In this document: positions 57,601 through 64,000 of the stretch, piece after piece
Numbering within the stretch: the first letter of the stretch is position 1
How the letters are laid out: each line of letters starts with the position of its first letter
Assembly (NCBI RefSeq): GCF_040807025.1
Contig: NC_090951.1
Coordinates: forward strand, 2,356,001 to 2,420,000
Length of the DNA stretch: 64,000 bases
Reading direction: 5' to 3'
From: Struthio camelus
Taxonomy: Eukaryota > Chordata > Aves > Struthioniformes > Struthionidae
Made by a program: the position numbers and the translations under genes
Notes under the pieces: generated by a model
What the model was told of the DNA's origin: nothing
Databases searched by the model: none
Seen by the model: only the letters and a program-made list of their open reading frames with translations

Positions 57601-60600
57601 GACCCGCGGGGCGGGCGGGCGGGTGGGCGCGCGCGTGCCGGCCCGCGCTGTAACCGGAGCCCGGGCAGATGCGGATGCCTTTGCCGTGAGCGCGGGGCCA
57701 GCGCGGAAGGCAGCCTGGAAAAAAGCTCAGCGCCGGGAACCCGCGCCCCGGCGCCAAGAAAAACAACCCTGTTTCGGAGGAGCTTTCCAAGCGGCTAATG
57801 AGATAAACACGGCCAGGTGCAGGGCTGCGCGCCTGCCCAGCACCGGGCAGGATGCCCCCGGCCGGTGCCAGCATGGGGAGGGCCGCCCTGCACGGCGGCC
57901 GCGTCCCCAGCCCCCTGCCTTCCCCGAACACCCTCCCGACCGCCGCCTGGACTCGGGGCTCAGCAAGCGGCTTTACGGGGCCGAACGGGGTGCCAGGACC
58001 CAGGGGGACCCCGCCGGTCAGGCTGGGGGTGCTGGTGTTTCTGGGGTCCCCCCTCATGCTGGCACCCGCTCCACCACGTCCCCGGCCCCGTGTAGGGCTC
58101 TGTATCCAGCCACGCTCTCCCGAAGGCCGTGGGGAAACTGAGGCACGGCACTGAGCCTGGAGCGCCGCGCTCGGCACCAGGGCCTCTTTGGTAGGGCCAC
58201 CCCAGGCGAAGCGGGGTGGCCCCGGCCAGCAGCCGGGATGCCGATGCCGCAGGGGTGGTTTGGGACCCCCCGGCCAACTGGTGCCCACCTTGCCCGGCAG
58301 GGGGAAGAGGGGGCGGAGGAGGACGTGGAGCGGCACGGCGGCGGGGAGACGCTGAGCGCCAAGCTGCGGGTGACGGCCCACTGGCTCCTCCGGGCAGCCG
58401 GGACGGGCCTGGCCATCCTGCTGCTGGCTTTGGCAGGTGGGTGCGGGGGGGGGTGGCGCGGGCGTGAGATGAGTTGGGGGGGGTCTCAGCGGGAGCCGGG
58501 GGGCGGCCGTGCCCGGTGCTGGCCGGGGATGCCCGGCCGCGCGCTGACCGCCCGCGGGGCCCTGCTCCGCAGGGATCACCCTGCCCTCCGCCCTCTCCAG
58601 CGTCTACTACCTGCTCTTCGTGGGGCTGTGCACGTGGTGGGCCTGCCACTTCCCCACCAGCCGCGCGGCCTTCGACGCCCTCTGCGTCCTCGTGGGCGCC
58701 TACGCGGGTGCCCACCTCCTCTGCCTCTACGTCTACCAGACGCCCTTCGTCCAAGGCGTCTTCCCGCCTCCCACCATCTGGGCACGGTGAGTCCCGCCGG
58801 GAGCCCCTCTGCCGGCCGTCTGCAGCCCCCGGCGGGGGCCGCGTGCCCGGCCGGCTCCCCGCGCCTCCCCGGGGACAGCCGCCGGCCGGCCCGGCTCCCC
58901 GCTTGGCTCCCGGCCCGCTGCCGGCTGCGGCGGGTCCTCGGGGGCCGCGGCGCGGGCGGCTGGAGGTTGCCCCCGCCGAGCGGGGCGGCGCGCCAGGGCG
59001 CGGGGCCAGCACGGGGCCGGCGGCCGCCCCGGCGCTGAGAGCGCGGGGTTGAGCGTCGCCCGCTCCGTCCCCGCAGCCTCTTCGGCTTCAAGGATATCAT
59101 CCTGTACACCAACTGCTCCCGGCCCAACGCCCTGGTGCTCAACACCGGCCACCCCTGGCCCGTCTACGCCAACCCCGGCATCTTGCTCCTGCTCTACTAC
59201 ACCGTGGTCATGCTGCTGAAGCTGCGGCGCCTGGATGCTGGCGAGAGGGTGAGGGGCTCGTCCTGCCCGCGCTGTGGCTGCCAGGCTGAGCCGGACCCCG
59301 TGCTGCGTGCCGGGGCCGTGCTGGGTGCAGCAGTGCCCCCCTGCCCTGGCAATGCCCTGGCAATACCCAGCAGCTCCAGCACCGGGAGAGGAGGCTGGAG
59401 CGGTGGGGTGGCTGTGGTGGGGGGGGACAGGACGGGACAGGACCCCCCCCTTGGCCCCCACCGCTCCCGCAGGGGTGCTCTGAGCTGGCTGCTCCCCCCT
59501 GCAGAGAGCCAGGGCGCCGGGGCAGCGGCCGCAGCGGTGCCCGGACGTGGAGCTGGAGAGCTGGCCCAAGGACGGCGATGGCTTGGCAGAGGACACCAAG
59601 GTGGGTGTGCGGGGGCCGTGCCCCAGCTGGGGCGAGCGGGGCCTCGATGCGCGCGGAGGCGGGGGGGGGGGTCTGCAGCCCTGCTCTGCCGTGCACGGAG
59701 AGAGAGGGCTCGGCGGCGGGTGCTCGAGGGGCGCTGGGTGCTCGAGGGGCACTGGGCACCCGCGGCCGGGCCGGGCTGTGCCCGGCTCAGCCCTCTCTGC
59801 CCCCGCAGCCCATGCTGTCCCCCAGCGCCAAGGCGGGCAGCGGCCCCGAGAACTGCACCGTCCACGTCCTGGGCGACGCGCCGCAGCCCGGTAAGCCTGC
59901 CCGCGCGCCCGGCCCCCTGGGCAATTGCCCCCGCTCAAGCGTGGGGCAGAGCTGCCCCCCGGTGCCGGCCCCCGGCACTGCTGGGGGCAATCGCTGCTCC
60001 CGGGTGCAGTGCCCGGTGCTGGATGGGACCCAGTGTCCGCGGCTCAGCTCCGCACGTGGGTCCTTCTCCGGGGTGGGCACGGGGAGGGCTGGGTGCGGGT
60101 GCTGGGGGGGGGTGTCTCACGGCTCCCTCTGCCCACGGCCAGGCAAGAAGCGGCCCTCGGAGCGGCTGCCCCTGCACGCGCTGGGTCACGTCGTCATGAA
60201 CCAGAGCTACGTCTGCGCCCTCATTGCCATGATGGTGAGCGGGGGGCCGTGCGGGGCTGGAGGGGGCACCGGGCACCTCTTGGGCCGGTCAGCTCAGCGC
60301 CCACGGGGGCCGGCGTGGCGGGAGAGCCCAGGCGAGCGGCCGCGTGTGCTCCCTCCCGTCTTGCTCCAGGTGTGGAGCATCACGTACCACAGCTGGCTGA
60401 CCTTCGTGCTGCTGCTCTGGGCCTGCCTCATCTGGATCGTGCGGAGCCGGCACCACTTCGCCATGCTCTGCTCGCCCTTCATCCTGCTCTACGGCATCGC
60501 CCTCTGCAGCCTCCAGTACGTCTGGGGCATGGACCTGGCCCCCGAGCTGCCCACCCGCGTCGGCTTCATGAGCCTCGAGCAGCTGGGGCTGGTGCGCCCC

Positions 60601-63600
60601 AAGTACCCCTGCTTGGACCTGGGGGCCAAGGTAACCGCGTGCTGTCTCCGTCCCTGCGGGTGGCAGGCCCGGGGCTGTCCGTGCTCACCGCCTCTCCCCA
60701 CAGCTCCTGCTCACCCTCACCTTCTGGCTCCTGGTGCGGCAGTTCGTCAAGGAGAAGCTCCTGAAGAGGAAGTGCCCTGCCACACCGCTCCTGGAGGTGA
60801 CAGTCTCGGACACAGGTGAGGGCGCTGGGGTCCCTGCACGATGCTGGGGTTGGGCTGGAGGGGACCCCCAGCCCCGGGCACCCCATGCCGTCTTTCCTTG
60901 CCGGGCTGGGGTGACGGTATTGAGGGGGCACTGCCAGCCAGGCACCCGCGCTGGGGGTTTTCCCGGTGCCCTCTGTGCCAGGCAGGAGCGGGATTTGAGC
61001 ACTGTGAGCGTGCAGAGCTGCAGCCAGCGCGCTCCCGGGGGACCCAGGTGTCCGGGCAGAGCTGTGCCCCGTGCCCGGCGCCGAGCAGCTCCGTTCCTTG
61101 CAGAGTCCAGCCGGCAGCAGGACGTGCTGAAGGCGCTGGGGGCCCTGGTGCAGGATTTCTATGCCAAGTACTGGATCTGCGTGTGCGCCGGCATGTTCAT
61201 CGTGGTGAGCTTTGCCGGACGCCTCGTTGTCTACAAGATCGTCTACATGTTCCTCTTCCTGCTCTGCCTCACCCTCTTCCAGGTAGGGCCGGACCTAGCT
61301 GGGTGCCCGGGACCCCACGCGATGCCGTCCTGTCCCCGAGGCACGGGCGCAGTGCCCACCATAAGGGGACGTTCATGGTCCTGTCCCTACAGGTGTACTA
61401 CAGCCTGTGGCGCAAGGTGCTGAAGGGCTTCTGGTGGCTGGTGGTCGCGTACACCATGCTGGTGCTCATCGCTGTGTACACCTTCCAGTTCGAGGACTTC
61501 CCCATGTACTGGAGGAACCTGACGGGTCTCACCAACGAGCAGTGAGTGACCCCGGCCTGGTGTCCCCTCCACCGCTGTCCCCGTGGCAGGCTAGTGGGCA
61601 ATGAGACGTGGCCAAGAGATGGTGGTGCTTGGCCTCTGCCCATTGCACATGGGGAAACTGAGGTGCAGGGTGCTGGAGTTGAAACCAGAAGCACCAGCGC
61701 TGGGCTCTGCCAAGGATGCCTGCGGGCTGGTCTGGCACAGAGGGGCAGGATGGTCCTGCGCTAACCTGCCTGTTCCTGTCCAGGCTGGGCGACCTGGGCC
61801 TGGAGCAGTTCAGCGTCTCTGAGCTCTTCTCCAGCACCCTCATCCCGGGCTTCTTCCTCCTGGCCTGCATCCTGCAGCTCCACTACTTCCACCGGCCCTT
61901 CATGCACATTACTGACCTGGAGCACATCCCCGCGGCCGAGCCGCAGCGCTGCCACATCCCCAGGTAGGCCCCGTGCCGGGCGCCCGCGGGCGCGTGCCAG
62001 GCCCTTGGCTGAGCCATCCTCCCCGCAGGCCCGAGGAGCTGCACGGGAGCCGTCTGCTGCGGGTCGCGGCCGCCGCTGAGAGTGCCAGGGCTGAGGGGGA
62101 CGACTCCGACACCGCCTCGCAGGGTACTGGGATGGCACAAGGTGTCCCCTGAGCTGGGACAGGCTGGGGGACGCGGTATGGGATGGGGCATACCCTGAGC
62201 TGAGACAGGGCAAGGAGACCACGGGGATGGGGCATCCTCCAAGATGGGGCAGGGGGGATGCGAGGTTGGGTGGGGCATTCTCCAGGAGGGGGCAGGGGGG
62301 ACGTGGGGTGGGACGGGGTGTCCTCTGAGCCGAGACAGGGCAGGGAGAGTGCAGGGGTGGGGTGGTGATGGGCGGTGTCCCCGCAGTGCCCACCAAATGG
62401 GGGCTGGTGCTGGAGCGCCTCATCGTGCTGGGCTGGACCTTCTCGGACACGCTGACCCGCGCACAGGTCTTCGTGGGACGCCTGCTCGAGCTCCACATCC
62501 TCAAACTTGTGGCTCTCTACACCGTCTGGGTGGCCCTGCAGGAGGTAGGGGCACCTGCCAGGATGTGCCCCGGAGGGCATCGGCACCTCTGCCGGTGGTG
62601 GTGGCCGGGCCGTGACGCTGCTGCTTCCCCAGGTCTCACTGATGAACTTCTTGCTGGTGCTGCTGTGGGCCTTTGCTGTGCCCTACTGCCGCTTCCGCCA
62701 CATGGCCTCCTGCCTCTCCACCGTCTGGACCTGCATCATCATCGTCTGCAAGATGCTCTACCAGCTCAAGATTGTTGACCCCAGCGAGTACTCCAGTAAC
62801 TGCACCCAGGTGCCCAGGGAGTGAGCGAGGCGCCACGGCCGCATGCTGCCAAGCTGTGGATGCCAGATGCCCGGGCTCTTGCAGAGGCACGGGTCTGCCC
62901 GGAGCTGCCCAGCTCTGGGTGGGATCTGGCTGCCGGCAGGTCTGCCCAGGGTGCTGACATCCAGCTCGCGCTCCTCTTGCAGCCCCAGCACAATGCCACC
63001 AACCTGAGCCCAGAGGAGATGGGCAACTCCACGCTATACCGGGGTCCCGTGGACCCTGCCAACTGGTTCGGCATCCGCAAGGGCTTCCCCAACCTGGGCT
63101 ACATCCAGGTGGGTGAGGGGGAAGGCAAGACCACCCATGCATGCACGCTCTGTGGAGACCCCCATGTGCTGCGGGCCTGGGCATCGAGCTGGGACTGCGG
63201 GGGACAGACGCTCAGCGCCAGCCCGAGGCCCTGAGCGTCTCTTGCCTGCCCAGAACCATCTCCTGGTGCTGCTGCTGCTGGTGTTTGAGGCCGTGGTGTA
63301 CCGGCGCCAGGAGTATTACCGCAAGCAGTTCCAGCTGGTGGCCCCTGTCACTGAGACCATCTTCGAGGACGTGTCCCGAGAACACCTTGACCATGGCCTC
63401 ATCAGCTGTGCCAAATACTTCCTCAACTACTTCTATTACAAGTTTGGCTTGGAGGTGAGGAGCGGGCAGTGCTGGCCACCTGGGGGGCACCGCTGCTCCT
63501 AGCACCCCAAGGTGGGCATCTGAGCCACTGCTTTCCTCCGCCTCCAGATCTGCTTCCTCATGACGGTAAACGTGATTGGGCAGCGGATGAACTTCATGGT

Positions 63601-64000
63601 GATCCTGCACGGCTGCTGGCTCATCGTCATCCTCACGCGGCGCCGGCGGGCTGCCATCGCCCGCCTCTGGCCCAAGTACTGCCTCTTCCTCGTGATCTTC
63701 CTCCTCTACCAGTACTTGCTGTGCGTGGGCATGCCGCCTGCCCTCTGTATGGGTAAGGGGGCTCGGGCGAGGGGTGCCGATGGGGGTCTCTAGGGGCAGG
63801 CCACCCACGCTGGGCATGGGTAGGGTGCATGGGCAAGGGCACACGGGGGACTATGCGTGGGCATGCAACCCACCCTCTTGTATGGGAAAGGGGCATGGGC
63901 AAGAGGACATGGGTGAGGGACATGGGGACCATGCACGGGGACAGGGGGGTAAGCGGGCCACTGAGGCTGCTGGCTCCCCAGACTATCCCTGGCGGTGGAG
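45598..64000 (+). CDS. PIEZO1: Piezo-type mechanosensitive ion channel component 1, N-terminal part (exons 1-23, truncated by window end)
   Basis: Trimeric plasma-membrane cation channel opened by membrane tension. The window holds exons 1-22 and 19 bases of exon 23, about 1045 of roughly 2,500 residues: most of the transmembrane blade. The pore, cap and anchor lie beyond 64000. Splice phases were checked at all 22 junctions. Long stretches are nearly identical to human, for example YVCALIAMM, SWLTFVLLLWACLIW, CAGMFIVVSFAGRLVVYKIV, YKFGLEICF and GCWLIVI. The start has a strong context (GCCATGG) and aligns with human MEPHVLGAVLYWLLLP. Intron 1 is 7.8 kb and intron 2 is 2.3 kb; the rest are short. 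An intracellular loop in exons 16-17 lacks the Gln/Glu-rich tract present in human. CDT1 lies upstream in the opposite direction. Confidence 0.97.
45662..53483. other. PIEZO1 intron 1: no gene seen
   Basis: 7.8 kb, mostly very GC-rich, with many long but mutually overlapping frames on both strands that reflect low stop-codon density. Several compact AT-rich islands interrupt it (about 49757-49870, 50150-50285 and 53000-53070) and are candidate regulatory elements. A poly-A run lies at about 48143-48159. Confidence 0.65.
53484..53579 (+). CDS. PIEZO1: PIEZO1 exon 2
   Basis: Encodes CLFRFNVLSLVYLLYLLLLP then WFLGPSKHPVR, the second transmembrane segment. Acceptor GTGCCCAG, donor GTAAGA. Confidence 0.96.
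54093..54102 (+). promoter_or_regulatory. MEF2-type site CTATTTTTAG
   Basis: Exact match to the MEF2 consensus YTAWWWWTAR, in PIEZO1 intron 2. AT-rich words are rare in this GC-rich intron. Confidence 0.4.
54235..54244 (+). promoter_or_regulatory. MEF2-type site CTATTAATAG
   Basis: Second exact YTAWWWWTAR match, 142 bases after the first, perfectly palindromic. Confidence 0.4.
54390..54700. repeat. Higher-order minisatellite in PIEZO1 intron 2
   Basis: A ~39-bp unit (GTGGGCACAGGCGGTGGGTG, then a CACGGGGCACGTCCCTGCG or CACCGGGCACATCTCTGCA ending) is sometimes followed by a ~25-bp unit (GTGGGTCACAGGGCACATCT, CTGCA). This gives 64-bp and 39-bp periods in one array. Copies are nearly identical. 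Confidence 0.9.
55915..56037 (+). CDS. PIEZO1: PIEZO1 exon 3
   Basis: Encodes GHTGRLLKAVLGTSIIFLLA, HFVFQICLYTLPVLDRLLGP. Acceptor TTGCAG, donor GTGAGT. Confidence 0.96.
56038..56970. other. PIEZO1 intron 3: nothing notable
   Basis: GC-rich intron without recognisable coding, repeat array or strong regulatory motif. Confidence 0.7.
56971..57013 (+). CDS. PIEZO1: PIEZO1 exon 4 (43-base microexon)
   Basis: Encodes STWEVLARHIGVT, matching human RWETLSRHIGVTRLD. Acceptor CCTGCAG, donor GTAAGG. Confidence 0.95.
57182..57338 (+). CDS. PIEZO1: PIEZO1 exon 5
   Basis: Encodes LDLNDILNSARLVAPDAGIL and a Cys/Leu-rich membrane segment, then EAGAAARSPESLEPLER. Donor GTGAGA. Confidence 0.95.
57339..58300. 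other. PIEZO1 intron 5: nothing notable
   Basis: GC-rich intron. A short CGCAT repeat (GCATCGCATCGCATCGC) is at about 57513-57530. No coding evidence. Confidence 0.7.
58301..58436 (+). CDS. PIEZO1: PIEZO1 exon 6
   Basis: Acidic loop GEEGAEEDVER then LRVTAHWLLRAAGTGLAILL, matching human FRVTAHWLLVAAGRVLAVTL. Donor GTGGGT. Confidence 0.95.
58573..58786 (+). CDS. PIEZO1: PIEZO1 exon 7
   Basis: Encodes ITLPSALSSVYYLLFVGLCT, WWACHFP and AHLLCLYVYQTPF through PPTIWA. Donor GTGAGT. Confidence 0.96.
59077..59248 (+). CDS. PIEZO1: PIEZO1 exon 8
   Basis: Encodes LFGFKDIILYTNCSRPNALV, LNTGHPWPVYANPGILLLLY and KLRRLDAGER. Donor GTGAGG. Confidence 0.96.
59505..59600 (+). CDS. PIEZO1: PIEZO1 exon 9
   Basis: Encodes RARAPGQRPQRCPDVELESW PKDGDGLAEDTK in two joined blocks, a cytosolic linker equivalent to human ELELAELDQWPQE. 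Acceptor CCTGCAG, donor GTGGGT. Confidence 0.9.
59809..59890 (+). CDS. PIEZO1: PIEZO1 exon 10
   Basis: Encodes PMLSPSAKAGSGPENCTVHV LGDAPQP in two joined blocks; NCTVH aligns to human NCIVHELTG. Donor GTAAGC. Confidence 0.93.
60143..60234 (+). CDS. PIEZO1: PIEZO1 exon 11
   Basis: Encodes KKRPSERLPLHALGHVVMNQ and SYVCALIAMM. Acceptor GGCCAG, donor GTGAGC. Confidence 0.96.
60370..60630 (+). CDS. PIEZO1: PIEZO1 exon 12
   Basis: 87 codons covering VWSITYHSWLTFVLLLWACL, the HHFAMLCSPFILLYG segment and YPCLDLGAK. Acceptor CTCCAG, donor GTAACC. Confidence 0.97.
60704..60815 (+). CDS. PIEZO1: PIEZO1 exon 13
   Basis: Encodes LLLTLTFWLLVRQFVKEKLL KRKCPATPLLEVTVSDT in two joined blocks. Acceptor CCCACAG, donor GTGAGG. 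Confidence 0.96.
61104..61282 (+). CDS. PIEZO1: PIEZO1 exon 14
   Basis: Encodes DVLKALGALVQDFYAKYWIC and the near-invariant CAGMFIVVSFAGRLVVYKIV followed by YMFLFLLCLTLFQ. Donor GTAGGG. Confidence 0.97.
61393..61541 (+). CDS. PIEZO1: PIEZO1 exon 15
   Basis: Encodes VYYSLWRKVLKGFWWLVVAY, TMLVLIAVYTFQFEDFP and YWRNLTGLTNE. Donor GTGAGT. Confidence 0.97.
61784..61963 (+). CDS. PIEZO1: PIEZO1 exon 16
   Basis: Encodes LGDLGLEQFSVSELFSSTLI, PGFFLLACILQLHYFHRPFM and the loop start ITDLEHIPAAEPQRCHIP. Donor GTAGGC. Confidence 0.96.
62029..62123 (+). CDS. PIEZO1: PIEZO1 exon 17 (loop)
   Basis: Encodes PEELHGSRLLRVAAAAESAR AEGDDSDTASQ in two joined blocks. Human has a longer loop here with Gln and Glu runs. 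The donor, G then GTACTG, is weak, but it is the only choice that keeps frame with exon 18. Confidence 0.85.
62135..62360. repeat. Degenerate tandem repeat in PIEZO1 intron 17
   Basis: Recurring words GAGCTGAGACAGGGCA, GATGGGGCAT and GGGGCAGGGGGGA at roughly 50-60-base spacing fill most of this intron. Confidence 0.6.
62387..62544 (+). CDS. PIEZO1: PIEZO1 exon 18
   Basis: Encodes PTKWGLVLERLIVLGWTFSD, QVFVGRLLELHILKLVALYT and VWVALQE. Donor GTAGGG. Confidence 0.96.
62633..62809 (+). CDS. PIEZO1: PIEZO1 exon 19
   Basis: Encodes VSLMNFLLVLLWAFAVPYCR, MASCLSTVWTCIIIVCKMLY and EYSSNCTQ. The in-frame donor is CAG then GTGCCC, which is weak; a stronger GTGAGC lies 11 bases downstream but breaks frame. 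Confidence 0.92.
62983..63108 (+). CDS. PIEZO1: PIEZO1 exon 20
   Basis: Encodes PQHNATNLSPEEMGNSTLYR, GPVDPANWFGIRKGFPNLGY IQ in joined blocks. Has a tandem acceptor six bases apart, so PQ may be optional. Donor GTGGGT. Confidence 0.95.
63254..63454 (+). CDS. PIEZO1: PIEZO1 exon 21
   Basis: Encodes NHLLVLLLLVFEAVVYRRQE, a linker, then LISCAKYFLNYFYYKFGLE. Acceptor GCCCAG, donor GTGAGG. Confidence 0.97.
63548..63752 (+). CDS. PIEZO1: PIEZO1 exon 22
   Basis: Encodes ICFLMTVNVIGQRMNFMVIL, HGCWLIVILTRRRRAAIARL and YQYLLCVGMPPALCM. Donor GTAAGG. A degenerate copy of its 3' end is in the next intron. Confidence 0.97.
63722..63899. repeat. Dispersed duplication of PIEZO1 exon 22 end
   Basis: Bases 63722-63766 (exon 22 end plus donor) reappear at 63854-63899. 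Both start TGCGTGGGCATGC and both carry a TGTATGGG block followed by AAGGGG. In the intronic copy the donor GT is GA. Confidence 0.8.
63982..64000 (+). CDS. PIEZO1: PIEZO1 exon 23, first 19 bases
   Basis: Acceptor CTCCCCAG. Reads D-YPWRW, matching human ALCIDYPWRWSRA. The exon continues past the window end. Confidence 0.95.

Noticed and set aside
56903-58579. 558-codon minus-strand frame
   Set aside because: Antisense to PIEZO1 exons 4-6 and GC-driven; no independent similarity.
1-64000. A novel multi-gene system
   Set aside because: All well-supported coding sequence is explained by GALNS, APRT, CDT1 and PIEZO1, in an order known from other vertebrates.

Overview
This is a vertebrate nuclear segment, most likely from a bird. 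It carries four genes in the order GALNS (+), APRT (+), CDT1 (-), PIEZO1 (+). As I recall, this is the conserved neighbourhood of human 16q24.3 and its avian counterpart, with GALNS, APRT and PIEZO1 on one strand and CDT1 opposed. The bird assignment is an inference from short introns in the GC-rich half, scarcity of recognisable interspersed repeats and abundance of GC-rich minisatellites. I cannot name the species.

Layout. Positions 1-22521 hold the last three coding exons (12-14) of GALNS in long, fairly AT-rich introns, and exons 1-11 lie upstream of the window. A gap of about 8.7 kb follows, in which base composition shifts to GC-rich. It ends in a 24-bp minisatellite that runs up to about 70 bp before the APRT start. 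APRT (31197-34189) is complete in five exons. CDT1 (41813-36253, minus) is complete in ten coding exons and is tail-to-tail with APRT. CDT1 and PIEZO1 are head-to-head across 3.8 kb containing a strictly in-register 20-bp minisatellite. PIEZO1 (45598 to beyond 64000) is represented by exons 1-22 and the first 19 bases of exon 23, about 1045 residues or a little over 40 percent of the channel. Every splice phase was checked by translation and all four reading frames close correctly.

Function. The four genes do not form one pathway. GALNS is a lysosomal sulfatase for keratan sulfate and chondroitin-6-sulfate. APRT salvages adenine to AMP. CDT1 licenses replication origins. PIEZO1 is a mechanosensitive cation channel. 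Shared features are local: CpG-rich promoters, E2F-type and CCAAT motifs before CDT1, a TATA box before PIEZO1, and several unrelated tandem arrays inside or beside the genes.

I found no undescribed gene system. The most notable local observations are the minisatellite adjoining APRT, which is also open in the APRT frame; the 20-bp array between CDT1 and PIEZO1; a duplicated piece of PIEZO1 exon 22 in its downstream intron with a lost splice donor; and a weak PIEZO1 exon 19 donor beside a stronger frame-shifting one.
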